Positions 28,365-37,722 of a stretch of 43,149 nt of DNA are shown here, in pieces. The stretch is from contig DATCDR010000186.1 of assembly GCA_036510575.1 (NCBI GenBank), positions 1 through 43,149 of the forward strand, given 5' to 3'. How positions within the stretch are numbered: position 1 is the first letter of the stretch; each line of letters opens with the position of its first letter. The translations under genes and the position numbers were made by a program. The notes under the pieces are model-generated. The model saw only the letters and a program-made list of their open reading frames with translations, was not told the origin of the DNA and ran no database searches. Origin of the DNA: DATCDR01 sp036510575. Lineage in GTDB: Bacteria > Actinomycetota > Acidimicrobiia > Acidimicrobiales > Bog-793.

Positions 28365-30290
28365 TCAGCCCTTCGCCCTGATCAAGAAGTACGCGACCAG
28401 AACGACGGTCCCGCCGATGATGCCGAGTGCGTAGTTCCTGACGTAACCGGTCTGAACCTTGCGCAGGCGGCCGCCGATCGTGCCCACGACGCCAGCTATG
28501 CCGCGCACCGCACCGTCGATCACCTTGGTGTCGACGACGGTCGCGCTGAACGTGGCGAGCGCGGTGCTCGGACGGGCGATGAAGCGGTCATACGCGGCGT
28601 CGATGTACCAGGCATGGAGGAGAAAGCGCGGCTCGAGCTTTGGTCGATCGACCGTGTCGCGCCACAAGAAGTACGCGGCAACGACCCCCGAAAGCGCCAG
28701 CACGGCCTCGACGAGCGAGAACGCCCACACTTTTCCAGGGGAGTCGTGCGGATTAAAGAGCGTCGCGCCGACCACCGGCGAGAGCCAGCGCTCCAAGAAC
28801 ACCAGGTGCGGATGGACCGGGAGGTTGAGGATCCCTCCGAAGAACGCGGCGACCGACAACACCACGAGGGGGATCGTCATCACTCGTCCGGGCTCGTGCG
28901 GGTGCAGCCCACGAGCCCCTTCGTGCCCACCATGACCCGCATCGACCAACTCCGAGTCCGACTTCGCCCACCGCTCGGAGCCGTAAAAGACGAGGAAGTA
29001 CTCACGGCCTACGTAGTAGGCGGTCACCACCGCGGTCAACGCACCTACTGCCCAGAGCGCGGGCGTCACTGACCATGCGTTCTCTAACACGTTGCCCTTC
29101 GAGAAGAACCCGGAGAACGGCGGCACGCCAGCGATCGAGAACCAACCGATCCCAAAGGTCAACGCTGTGAGCGGCATGTACTTGCGAAGCGCTCCCATGA
29201 GCTTGATGTTTTGCTCGTCGCCCATGCCATGGATGACCGAACCCGCACCCAAGAACAAGAGCGCCTTGTAGAAGGCATGCGTCAACATCAAGAAGATCGC
29301 GGCGACATAGGCGCCACAGCCGACGGCTAAGAACATGTAACCGAGCTGGGAGACTGTTGAGTAGGCGAGCACCTTCTTGATGTCGGTCTGCGCGCAGCCA
29401 GCCATCGCCCCGACGAATGCGGTCGCGACGCCGATCCAGGCAACGGTGTGGGCGGCGTCGGGCGCAAGGTGCAGGATCGGACTTATCCGACACATCAGAT
29501 AGACACCTGCGGTAACCATCGTCGCCGCGTGGATGAGTGCCGAAACCGGCGTCGGGCCCTCCATGGCATCAGCTAGCCACGGGAACAGCGGCAGCTGTGC
29601 GGACTTGCCCGCAGCGCCGAGGAAAAACAAGAGCGCAATCGCCACCAGATCGGTGCCCGACACGTTGCCGAGGCGGCTGAAGATCGTCGTGTATTGGAGG
29701 CTGCCGGTGCGCTCGAAGACGAGGAAGATGCCAAGCAGGAGCCCGGCGTCGCCGATCCTGTTGTAGATCATCGCCTTCTTGCCAGCAGAGGTCGCAGCCG
29801 GACGGCCGAACCAGAATGCGACGAGGAAGTAGGAGCAGACCCCGACGCCCTCCCAGCCGAAGAACGTCACGATCAAGTTCCCGCCAAGAACGAGCATCAA
29901 CATCGAAAAGACGAAGAGGTTCAGATAGAGGAAGAACTTCGGGTAGCCCTCGTCGTGCTCCATGTAGCCAATGGAGTAGAGGTGGATGAGCGAGCTCACC
30001 CCCGTCACGAAGGCTGCCATCGTCATCGAGAGCGGGTCGATAAGAAGTCCGACATTGACCCGCAGCCTGCCCGCGGCGAACCAGTTGAACCACGGTTCGT
30101 TGACGATCCGCGCGCTCGGTGCCCGCTGGAAGAGCGCAATAAAGACGATGACGGTGGCGACGAAGCTGAGTGCCACGAGCGCGGTCGCGATCCAGCCCGA
30201 GAGTGGGTTGCCTAGCCGCTTGCCAAAGAGCGCGAGCAGTGCGAATCCCGCTAGCGGGAAGGCAGGGATCAGGAATGCCGCGTGGATCAT
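28365..30290 (-). CDS. nuoL: NADH-quinone oxidoreductase subunit L
   Basis: Distal antiporter-like subunit of complex I with the long lateral helix at its C-terminus. The 641-residue product shows Glu147 (FFGWEGVGVCSYFLVAFW), Lys229 (FLGAAGKSAQLPLFPWLADAMEGPTPVSALIHAATMV) and His254, matching the E. coli proton-channel residues. A soluble His/Gly-rich loop (about residues 445-470, GHGGHEGARGLHPHEPGR) lies between late helices. The ATG start is 7 bases past the nuoK stop. Confidence 0.97.
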   Translation of the reverse strand: MIHAAFLIPAFPLAGFALLALFGKRLGNPLSGWIATALVALSFVATVIVFIALFQRAPSARIVNEPWFNWFAAGRLRVNVGLLIDPLSMTMAAFVTGVSSLIHLYSIGYMEHDEGYPKFFLYLNLFVFSMLMLVLGGNLIVTFFGWEGVGVCSYFLVAFWFGRPAATSAGKKAMIYNRIGDAGLLLGIFLVFERTGSLQYTTIFSRLGNVSGTDLVAIALLFFLGAAGKSAQLPLFPWLADAMEGPTPVSALIHAATMVTAGVYLMCRISPILHLAPDAAHTVAWIGVATAFVGAMAGCAQTDIKKVLAYSTVSQLGYMFLAVGCGAYVAAIFLMLTHAFYKALLFLGAGSVIHGMGDEQNIKLMGALRKYMPLTALTFGIGWFSIAGVPPFSGFFSKGNVLENAWSVTPALWAVGALTAVVTAYYVGREYFLVFYGSERWAKSDSELVDAGHGGHEGARGLHPHEPGRVMTIPLVVLSVAAFFGGILNLPVHPHLVFLERWLSPVVGATLFNPHDSPGKVWAFSLVEAVLALSGVVAAYFLWRDTVDRPKLEPRFLLHAWYIDAAYDRFIARPSTALATFSATVVDTKVIDGAVRGIAGVVGTIGGRLRKVQTGYVRNYALGIIGGTVVLVAYFLIRAKG

Positions 30291-30297
30291 CGAGGGA

Positions 30298-30603
30298 TCA
30301 GCCCTTCAACATGTGCGCGTCGTCGGCAGTGGCGCCTGGTTTGCGTCGAAAGATGGCGACGATGATGCCAAGGCCGACGACGACCTCTGCTGCCGCGACT
30401 ACGAGAACGAAGAAGACGGCGATCTGTCCACCGACGTCGTTTAGCTCACGGGCGAACGTGACGAACGTCAGGTTCGCGGCGTTCAACATCAGCTCGACGC
30501 ACATGACCATCACGAGCACGTTTCGCCTGATGAGCAGCCCGATCGCGCCGATCGTAAAGACCACCGCAGCGAGTGTGAGATACCAGGAGGCGGCGATACT
30601 CAT
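30298..30603 (-). CDS. nuoK: NADH-quinone oxidoreductase subunit K
   Basis: Small three-helix membrane subunit of complex I. The 101-residue product has the two essential membrane glutamates, Glu37 (VMCVELMLNAANL) and Glu73 (VAAAEVVVGLG), which bridge proton translocation between NuoN and NuoJ/H. The ATG start overlaps the nuoJ stop by four bases (ATGA). Confidence 0.97.
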   Translation of the reverse strand: MSIAASWYLTLAAVVFTIGAIGLLIRRNVLVMVMCVELMLNAANLTFVTFARELNDVGGQIAVFFVLVVAAAEVVVGLGIIVAIFRRKPGATADDAHMLKG

Positions 30604-31265
30604 CGAAGTGACGCCTCGTCCTCGGCGCTCGTCTGGTCCGCGTCGTGACCAACCGCGGCGTCACGACTGGCAGCTAGCTCACGTGCCTCTTTGCCGCCGA
30701 TCTCCACCTCCACGTTTTCGTGGCCGTCGTGTCGTCGTGCGAGCACGACAGCTGCGACCACGGCCACGATCAGCAACGCGGACGTCACCTCAAAGGGCAG
30801 TAGGTAAGTACTAAAGAGCGAGTCGCCGATCACGTTCACGTTGGCACCGTGGCCCGTTAGTGATCCAGTGACCGAGTGCGCTCCGGTCACCCACTGGCCG
30901 GTGCCGAGCAGCAGCACTTCGACCAGCACCGCCAACCCGAGGACGATCGCGCCGATCCGCTGCGCAGAGGAGTTCTCGACGGAGATCCGTTCGTTTCGGT
31001 CCACGCCGAGCAGCATGATCACGAACAGGAACAAAACGACGATCGCTCCGGCGTAGACGATGATCTGCACCGCGGCGAGGAACTGTGCGTTCTCCTCGAC
31101 GAAGAGCACCGCGATGCCGAACAGCGTCATGATCAAGCTGAGCGCGGAGTGCACCGGGTTCTTCATGAACACCACACCGAGCGCGCCGGCGATCACGATC
31201 ACCGCCGCGATGACGAAGGTGATCGCGTCGGGGATCGTCGCTGTAGCGAGCAGTCCGGAAACCAT
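30600..31265 (-). CDS. nuoJ: NADH-quinone oxidoreductase subunit J
   Basis: Membrane subunit of complex I with five helices. From the ATG at 31265, which shares its A with the nuoI TGA (TGATG), the product has 221 residues. It contains the conserved FMKNPVHSALSLIMTLFGIAVLFVEENAQFLAAVQIIVYAGAIVVLFLFVIMLLG region, which includes the pi-bulge helix. The last 50 residues are a charged cytoplasmic tail. The frame stays open upstream but that region is nuoI coding sequence. Confidence 0.96.
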   Translation of the reverse strand: MVSGLLATATIPDAITFVIAAVIVIAGALGVVFMKNPVHSALSLIMTLFGIAVLFVEENAQFLAAVQIIVYAGAIVVLFLFVIMLLGVDRNERISVENSSAQRIGAIVLGLAVLVEVLLLGTGQWVTGAHSVTGSLTGHGANVNVIGDSLFSTYLLPFEVTSALLIVAVVAAVVLARRHDGHENVEVEIGGKEARELAASRDAAVGHDADQTSAEDEASLR

Positions 31266-31957
31266 CAGATGACGTTCCCGCCGAATCGGGCCGGGATCTT
31301 GTTGCGCGAGATTCGGCGAATCGAGATATTTCCCGTGGCCTCGTCGTCTCGGTTGTCGCTCTGGCCTGCCTCTGGATGGCGCACCCCGTAGCCGAGCTCG
31401 CCGGACCACTGCACCTGACCTTCGTAGGCCGCCGAGCCCGACGCCGAGGTCGCTCGCATCCAGCCAGAAGTGTGCTCGTCCTCGCCCTCGCGCCAGTCCT
31501 CCCAGGGCAGGTGCTGAGGTTTCCCGGCGTCGTCTACGACAAGCTCGTCCTTGGTGTAGATCGCATCGGACCTGCTCGTAAAGGAGAACTCGAAGAGCTT
31601 GGATTCCGTGATCGCCTCGGTTGGGCAGGCCTCTACGCACATGTCACAGTGGATGCAGCGCAGGTAGTTGATCTCATAGACGAACCCGTAGCGCTCACCT
31701 GGTGAGACGGGACTGTCCGGCGAGTTGTCCGCGCCGCGCACGTAGATGCAGTCCGCCGGGCAGACAGCGGCGCACAGCTCACAGCCAATGCACTTCTCCA
31801 TGCCGTCTTCGTAGCGATTAAGGACGTGGCGGCCGTGCAGGCGGGGCGGCTTTGGCCGCTTGTCAACTGGGTATTGAGTGGTGACCCGAGGCTCGAAGAC
31901 CTGACGCATCGCGATGAAAAATCCACCAAAGGGGTGGAGACCTCCGTCTTCGGCCAT
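31265..31957 (-). CDS. nuoI: NADH-quinone oxidoreductase subunit I
   Basis: Peripheral-arm ferredoxin-like subunit of complex I that carries clusters N6a and N6b to NuoB. The 230-residue product has both 4Fe-4S motifs, Cys56/59/62/66 (CIGCELCAAVCP) and Cys101/104/107/111 (CIHCDMCVEACP), with the usual swapped last cysteines. The C-terminal region after about residue 150 is longer than in E. coli (180 residues) and polar, with no recognised motif. The ATG is two bases past the nuoH stop. Confidence 0.96.
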   Translation of the reverse strand: MAEDGGLHPFGGFFIAMRQVFEPRVTTQYPVDKRPKPPRLHGRHVLNRYEDGMEKCIGCELCAAVCPADCIYVRGADNSPDSPVSPGERYGFVYEINYLRCIHCDMCVEACPTEAITESKLFEFSFTSRSDAIYTKDELVVDDAGKPQHLPWEDWREGEDEHTSGWMRATSASGSAAYEGQVQWSGELGYGVRHPEAGQSDNRDDEATGNISIRRISRNKIPARFGGNVI

Positions 31958-31959
31958 AG

Positions 31960-33186
31960 CTAGTGCACCTCCCCCTCATCACTTCCGCTCCGATGCAGCT
32001 CGACGACTCCTGGAACGACAGGCCGCAAAGAACCAGTTCGCGAGGCGAAGGCGGCACGGGCCAGCCGACGACTTCTCGCCACGCGGATGGATTGAAACAA
32101 GAGCAACCAGCCGAGAAGGAAGACACCGATCAGGGCAATACCGGCCGCCCTCGACTCGATGAGCGCGGTGATGATCAACAGCCACCCGAGCGAGACCGGG
32201 ATCAGAACCTTCCAGCCAAGATCCATCAGCTGGTCGTAGCGCATCCTGGGAAGCGCGGCTCGGATCAAGACCTGGAAGTAGAGGAACAAGAAGGTCTTCA
32301 CGAGGAACCACGCGATCGGCCAGAGCCAGGTGAGGAAGTGGAAGCCCGGGCCATCCGGTCCGCCGAAGAACAGCGTCACGACGATGGCCGACATCGTGAT
32401 CGTGTTCATGAACTCGGCGAGGAAGAAGATCGAGAACCGGAAGGACGAGTACTCGGTATGGAATCCACCGCCGAGCTCGGACTCGCCCTCGGCGAGGTCG
32501 AAGGGCGGCCGGTTCAGCTCCGCGGTCGACGCGATGAAGAAAACGACGGCAGGGACAATACCGAGCCGGATGAGGTTCCAGTCCCAGAAATGCGACGCCT
32601 GCGATGCCACGATCGCCCTCGTGGAGAGGCTGTGCGACTCGATCACCACCACGATGATGCTGAGCCCCATAGCTGCTTCATAGGAGATCATCTGCGCGCT
32701 CGCTCGCACCGAGCCAAGGAGCGGATACTTCGAGCCCGACGACCAGCCCGCGAGCATCGTTCCGTAGACCGCGATCGAAGAGAGCGCCAAGAGCAGCAAG
32801 ATCCCGATCGGCGGGTCGGCGACCTGGAGCTCGACAGTGTGGTGTGCAATCGTTACGACGCCACCGACGGGCACGATCGTAAAGATGAGCAGCGCGGGGA
32901 TGAGCGCGAGAAACGGCGCCAGCTTGAAGACGAACCGATCGGCCTGTGCCGGCATCAGGTCCTCTTTAAAGAGCAGCTTGGTCCCGTCGGCGAGGGTCTG
33001 CAACAGACCAAACGGTCCGGCGCGGTTCGGCCCGATGCGGTCCTGCATGTCCGATATGACCTTGCGCTCGAACCAGATCATGAGCACCACCGAACCGAGC
33101 AGGGCACCGAACGCTACGAGCACCCTGACCAGCATGATCAAGATGACCGCTAGGCCGACGCCGTTCGAGAAGAGTGGATCGCCCAT
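31960..33186 (-). CDS. nuoH: NADH-quinone oxidoreductase subunit H
   Basis: Membrane subunit that forms the quinone-binding chamber with NuoB and NuoD. The 408-residue product from the ATG at 33186 (TGATG overlap with the nuoG stop) contains DRIGPNRAGPFGLLQTLADGTKLLFKED, SYEAAMGLS and the acidic loop ELNRPPFDLAEGESELGGGFHTEYSS, all hallmarks of the family. The last 40 residues are a polar tail beyond the eighth helix. A longer in-frame reading of 22 codons lies inside nuoG. Confidence 0.96.
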   Translation of the reverse strand: MGDPLFSNGVGLAVILIMLVRVLVAFGALLGSVVLMIWFERKVISDMQDRIGPNRAGPFGLLQTLADGTKLLFKEDLMPAQADRFVFKLAPFLALIPALLIFTIVPVGGVVTIAHHTVELQVADPPIGILLLLALSSIAVYGTMLAGWSSGSKYPLLGSVRASAQMISYEAAMGLSIIVVVIESHSLSTRAIVASQASHFWDWNLIRLGIVPAVVFFIASTAELNRPPFDLAEGESELGGGFHTEYSSFRFSIFFLAEFMNTITMSAIVVTLFFGGPDGPGFHFLTWLWPIAWFLVKTFLFLYFQVLIRAALPRMRYDQLMDLGWKVLIPVSLGWLLIITALIESRAAGIALIGVFLLGWLLLFQSIRVARSRRLARAAFASRTGSLRPVVPGVVELHRSGSDEGEVH

Positions 33187-35849
33187 CAGATGGTCTCCAA
33201 TCGAACGTCGGTCGCGAGCAACGACGCCTCGATCAAGGCGGCGAGGTCGCACTCCCCCGCGACGTCCTGGGTAAATCGGGACGCAACGACGTGACGGTCG
33301 ATCGACTCGTCGGCGGTCGTCGCGATCTCGACCGAGCCGCTCGCGGAACGGACACGAACCTTGTCGCCCGAGGTCACACCAAGTTTTGCCAGCTCGGACG
33401 GATGGACCCGAAGCGTCGGCGAACTCGCCAGTCCCTGCATCGACGGACTCGTCTCGACGAGCGTGCCTTCGTCGTAGAGCGACCTGCCGAGCACCAGCCG
33501 CTGTGAGTAGGCGTCAAGTCGTGGCGCGACGACAACCGCGCTCGACATCACCAGTGCTGTCGCTGGAGTCGCATTTGGCACTTCGAACTCCTGTGACTGC
33601 CCGCCTACCGGTTCGCCGGTGCCGACCCGGATCGGGGCACCCTGTTCGAAGACCGAGGTGATCCCTGGCGTCGCGATCGGATCGATCGGCCGCGGGAGCG
33701 ATGCAACGAGGGACTTATCGAAAGGCACGACGACGCCATCGCGGCGGTCTGCGTCGCCAAGAAGCGCTGCGTCCACCCCGGCATAGGCCGGCGCGACTCG
33801 GGAGATCTCATCGGTCAAGGACTCGAGCGTCGCGGCGCCAAGCGGGGCCCCTAGCCGCGCGCCGATCTCGGTGGCGACGATCCACGGCGCCCAAACCACG
33901 CCTGGCGTCGCTACCTTCGCGGCGAGCCGGGAGACCCTTCCCTCAAGATTGGTGGTGGTGCCAGAACGCTCGCCATCCGCGGTAACAGGGAGCACGACCG
34001 TCGCGCCCGAACTTGAGGCGTCGAGGTTCGTGGCGAGCGAGAGCACGAACGGAACTCGCTCGAGCGCTGCTTTGGCAAGCGAGCGGTCGGGGAAGTCGGA
34101 GAGCGGATCGGCGCCGAGCAGAACCAGGACGGCGATGTCGCCCGCCGCAGCTGACTGAAGAATGTGGGTCGCGTCCCTACCTGCACTCAAGGGCAGCTCT
34201 CCCCATTCGCGAGTCAGCTCCTCTGATGCAGAAGCGAGGGCCACACGACCTGGAGCAACTCCGGGAGCAAGGCCCATGTCGAGTGCTCCGTGCACGTTCG
34301 CCCTGCGAAGCGCCGAGAGGAACCGTGCTCCTGGTAGCCCGGCATGGAGCGCCGCTGCCGACGAAGCAATCGTCTCCCCAGACTCAGCAAGTGACGGCCG
34401 CCCGAGCACTACGACGACGTCGCTCCCGTCACCGATCAGCGCGCGGGCTCGACGAAGGTCCTCGAGTGCATCGCCCTCGGCCTCTGCCTGCTCGGAGTCC
34501 CCGACGAGCCCCTCTGCGAGCAGCCTCGACTCGCCAGGCACATAACTAAGGCGAACCTCGGCCAAGGAGCTCAACGACGTCTCGACCGGCGAGATCTCAA
34601 CGAGCTTGGTCGCGTTGGCCAGCGCGGCCGCCCGCAGGCGCAAGAAGAGCACGGGCAGCTCCTCGCGCAGATCCGGGCCGAGAAGGATCACGACCCGAGC
34701 CGAGCAGGCCTCGTCGATGGTCGCCCTCGGCAGACCGAGCACGGTCTCTGCAGGAAGGCCGTCGCCAAGTTGGGCATCGACGGAGTCAGTACCGAGCACC
34801 GATTTCGCGAGCTTCGCCCAGGCGTACGCGTCCTCGTTGGAGAATCTCGCGCCACCCACAACCGCGATCGAGGCAGCGTCGGCCGCCTGCGCGTCCCGAA
34901 GCGCGGTCGTGGCCGCGGCAAGTGCCTCATGCCAGCGAACCTCGACGAGTGCGTCGCCTTTTCGCAGCATCGGTTGGGTTACGCGGTGCTCGCCGTAGAG
35001 CGTCTCGAAGCTGAAGCGCCCCTTGTCACAGAGCCAGCTCTGATTGACCGGGTCGGAGTCGATACCGAGAAAGCGGACGAGCTTGCCCGCTGAGGACTGC
35101 GCAACATGGCGGCAGCCGACCGAGCACGTAGTGCAGGTCGACTCCACCTGCTCGAGGTCCCACGGACGCGCCTTGAAGCGGTACGGTGCCGCGGTCAACG
35201 CCCCTACCGGGCAGATCTGGATGGTGTTGCCCGAGAAGTACGAGTTGAACGGCTTCGTCGGGAACGGCGAGATCTCGATCAGGTCGCCACGAGCGGACAT
35301 GTCGATCTCGGCGTCGCCGGCGATCTCGTCGGCGAACCTCGTGCAGCGCGCGCATTGGATGCAGCGTTCACGATCGAGTTCGACGAAGTGGCCGATCTCG
35401 ATCGGCTTTGCCCAGTGACGCTTCTCCTCTACGAACCGGCTCTCCCCTGGACCGTGCGAGAGCGCTTGGTCCTGGAGCGGGCACTCCCCACCCTTGTCGC
35501 AGACCGGGCAGTCCAACGGGTGGTTGACGAGCAAAAACTCGAGTACGCCCTCTTGGGCTTTTCGGGCCTTGTCGGAGTTCGTGAGCACCTCGAGGCCGTC
35601 AGCGACCTTCAAGAAGCACGCAGGCTGCAAGCTAAATCCCCTGGGTCCGGAGACCTCGACGAGGCACATCCGGCACATACCGACCGGCTCCATACGGGGG
35701 TGGTAGCAAAACCGCGGGACGAAGACTCCCTCGCGCTCGGCCGCGGCGATGATCAGCTCACCTGGATGTGCCTTGATCGGCGTCCCATCGACGGTGATCG
35801 AGATCATCTCCTCGGCAGCCTCGGAGGACCTGGCGCGAATGTCGGTCAT
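33186..35849 (-). CDS. nuoG: NADH-quinone oxidoreductase subunit G
   Basis: Largest peripheral-arm subunit. The 887-residue product carries cluster N1b ligands Cys48, 59, 62 and 78, and N3-type ligands His110, Cys114, 117 and 123. N4-type ligands Cys163, 166, 169 and 213 follow, and the extra off-path cluster ligands Cys239, 242, 246 and 274 (N7) are all present. A molybdopterin-oxidoreductase-like domain without cofactor follows, here Ala/Ser-rich and poorly conserved, and a C-terminal aspartate-decarboxylase-like barrel (about 770-887). The ATG shares its A with the nuoF TGA. Confidence 0.97.
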   Translation of the reverse strand: MTDIRARSSEAAEEMISITVDGTPIKAHPGELIIAAAEREGVFVPRFCYHPRMEPVGMCRMCLVEVSGPRGFSLQPACFLKVADGLEVLTNSDKARKAQEGVLEFLLVNHPLDCPVCDKGGECPLQDQALSHGPGESRFVEEKRHWAKPIEIGHFVELDRERCIQCARCTRFADEIAGDAEIDMSARGDLIEISPFPTKPFNSYFSGNTIQICPVGALTAAPYRFKARPWDLEQVESTCTTCSVGCRHVAQSSAGKLVRFLGIDSDPVNQSWLCDKGRFSFETLYGEHRVTQPMLRKGDALVEVRWHEALAAATTALRDAQAADAASIAVVGGARFSNEDAYAWAKLAKSVLGTDSVDAQLGDGLPAETVLGLPRATIDEACSARVVILLGPDLREELPVLFLRLRAAALANATKLVEISPVETSLSSLAEVRLSYVPGESRLLAEGLVGDSEQAEAEGDALEDLRRARALIGDGSDVVVVLGRPSLAESGETIASSAAALHAGLPGARFLSALRRANVHGALDMGLAPGVAPGRVALASASEELTREWGELPLSAGRDATHILQSAAAGDIAVLVLLGADPLSDFPDRSLAKAALERVPFVLSLATNLDASSSGATVVLPVTADGERSGTTTNLEGRVSRLAAKVATPGVVWAPWIVATEIGARLGAPLGAATLESLTDEISRVAPAYAGVDAALLGDADRRDGVVVPFDKSLVASLPRPIDPIATPGITSVFEQGAPIRVGTGEPVGGQSQEFEVPNATPATALVMSSAVVVAPRLDAYSQRLVLGRSLYDEGTLVETSPSMQGLASSPTLRVHPSELAKLGVTSGDKVRVRSASGSVEIATTADESIDRHVVASRFTQDVAGECDLAALIEASLLATDVRLETI

Positions 35850-37156
35850 CAGTGGCTTCCCATCGGGCAGCCGCCGCCGGTTATGTGAGCGAGGAACTCG
35901 TCTCTAAACATCCGGATCCCCGACGCAATAGAGGAAGGTATCGACGGCCCGAGCACGCAGATCGTGGTCTGTTGCGGCGGCCACGACACCCCTGGCGAGA
36001 TGTTGTCGCAGACGTCCATGAGTAGATCGAGATCCTCCTCACGCCCATAGCCCTGCTCGATGCGCTGCAAGATCTTCTCCAACCATCCCGAGCCCTCCCG
36101 GCACGGGGTGCATTGACCACAGGACTCCCGGCGGAAAAAGCGCGTGATCCGCCAAGCTGCCCGTACGACACAGGTGGTGTCGTCCATGACCACAATCGAA
36201 CCGGACCCGAGCATCGAGCCCGCCTTGCCAACGGCGTCCTGGTCGAGGCCGAGGTCGAGCTGGTCGGGACCGAACCACGGTGCGGAGACGCCGCCTGGGA
36301 TGAAGGCCTTCACGTCGCCACCACCTCGAACGCCTCCGCCCAGCGAGGGATCGAAGATCAGGTCGCGGAAGGTGGTCTTCGACATCTCAAGCTCGTACCA
36401 GCCCGGCCGATTCACTCGACCAGAGAGGGCGAACAGGCGCGTCCCCGTCGAGGACCCTTCGCCGAGTGCAGCGAACGCTTCGCCGCCGTTCTCGACTATC
36501 CACGGCAGGTTCGAGACAGTCTCGATGTTGTTTACAACCGTCGGCTCGCCGTAAAGCCCCATCACGGCGGGAAAACTCGGCGGCTTGATTCGGGGGAAGC
36601 CCCGCTTGCCTTCGAGGCTCTCGATGAGCGCCGTCTCTTCGCCACAGATGTAGGCGCCAGCTCCAGGATGGATGACGAGGTCGAGCGAGAACTCCGAGTC
36701 AAAGATCCGAGGGCCGAGCGCGCCGTGCTCGTAGGCCTCGTTACAGGCCTGGATCAGGCGCTCGAAGCCGAGAGCGAACTCACCGCGGCAGAAGATGAAC
36801 GCCTTCGTCGCCCCGATTGCGTAGGCCGCGATGATCGTTCCTTCGATGATCTGGTGGGGATCTCGCTCGACGAGCAGGTGGTCCTTGAATGTGGCGGGCT
36901 CGGACTCGTCACCGTTTACGACGAGGTAGGCGATCGACGCCTTCCGCAGCATCGACCACTTCCTGCCGGCCGGGAAGCCTGCTCCGCCGCGACCGAGCAG
37001 GCTCGCCTTGTTGACCTCTTCGGCGACCTGCTCCGGCTGGAGCGTAAGTGCCTTTCGAAGTCCGTCATAGCCGCCGGTCGCCAGGTACCGCTCGCGCGTG
37101 TGGGAGTCGTCATAGCCAAGGCGTCGGGTGACGATCGGAGCCGCATTGGTGATCAT
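35849..37156 (-). CDS. nuoF: NADH-quinone oxidoreductase subunit F
   Basis: NADH-oxidising flavoprotein of complex I. The 435-residue product has the FMN/NADH site GRGGAGFPAGRKW (from residue 56), NGDESEPATFKDH (81-93) and CGEETALIESLEGKRG (from 171). Cluster N3 is ligated by Cys346, Cys349, Cys352 and Cys400. The ATG start overlaps the nuoE stop by four bases (ATGA). Complete and typical. Confidence 0.98.
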   Translation of the reverse strand: MITNAAPIVTRRLGYDDSHTRERYLATGGYDGLRKALTLQPEQVAEEVNKASLLGRGGAGFPAGRKWSMLRKASIAYLVVNGDESEPATFKDHLLVERDPHQIIEGTIIAAYAIGATKAFIFCRGEFALGFERLIQACNEAYEHGALGPRIFDSEFSLDLVIHPGAGAYICGEETALIESLEGKRGFPRIKPPSFPAVMGLYGEPTVVNNIETVSNLPWIVENGGEAFAALGEGSSTGTRLFALSGRVNRPGWYELEMSKTTFRDLIFDPSLGGGVRGGGDVKAFIPGGVSAPWFGPDQLDLGLDQDAVGKAGSMLGSGSIVVMDDTTCVVRAAWRITRFFRRESCGQCTPCREGSGWLEKILQRIEQGYGREEDLDLLMDVCDNISPGVSWPPQQTTICVLGPSIPSSIASGIRMFRDEFLAHITGGGCPMGSH

Positions 37157-37722
37157 CGTGCGACGTCTCCGACCGGGTCCACCTCGAGGCCGTTCGACCG
37201 ATCAACCCGGGAGAGCACGCCGTGGGCTGGCACGATGTCGGCGAGAGCCCCGCTTCGCAGATCCGCTACGAGACCGTCAAAGCCCGCCGCGTCGAGCGGG
37301 CCGAAGAAGCGGTGGTTCACTTGCACACACGGTGCCAGGTCACAGCCCGCCAGGCACTCGGCATCTTCGATCGTGAAGAGTCCGTCATCGGTCGTTTGGC
37401 CGACTCCGATGCCGAGTGAGGACTCGGCGTGCTCGAGCACCTCATAGGCGCCATTCAGCATGCAGGCGATATTGGTGCAGACCGCGACGACGTACCTACC
37501 GACCGGCTCGGTGTGCAACATGTCGTAGAAACTCGCCGTGCCGTAAACCTCCGCAGGGCTGACGCCGCACAGCTCGGCGATGTCCTCCATCGCCTCCTCG
37601 CTCAGGTAGCCATCCTGGGCCTGGGCCAGGTGGCAGAGCGGGATCAACGCGGATCGTGACTTGGGGTAGATCTCGGCGAGTCGACGCGCCCGGACGAGGT
37701 TTTCTTCGCTCAGGTGAGCCAC
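37153..37722 (-). CDS. nuoE: NADH-quinone oxidoreductase subunit E
   Basis: Thioredoxin-like 2Fe-2S subunit of complex I (cluster N1a). The 189-residue product has ligands Cys82 and Cys87 (VCTNIACML) and Cys123 and Cys127 (ECLAGCDLAPC), with the N-terminal helical domain up to about residue 70 (SALIPLCHLAQAQDGYLS, EVYGTASFY). A short variable tail follows after residue 155. The GTG start shares one base with the nuoD TAG stop (TAGTG). Confidence 0.97.
   Translation of the reverse strand: MAHLSEENLVRARRLAEIYPKSRSALIPLCHLAQAQDGYLSEEAMEDIAELCGVSPAEVYGTASFYDMLHTEPVGRYVVAVCTNIACMLNGAYEVLEHAESSLGIGVGQTTDDGLFTIEDAECLAGCDLAPCVQVNHRFFGPLDAAGFDGLVADLRSGALADIVPAHGVLSRVDRSNGLEVDPVGDVAR

Noticed and set aside
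36113..37447. 444-codon plus-strand frame opposite nuoF/nuoE
   Set aside because: Antisense shadow of two well-conserved genes. Similar long frames opposite nuoH, nuoL and nuoM were rejected for the same reason.
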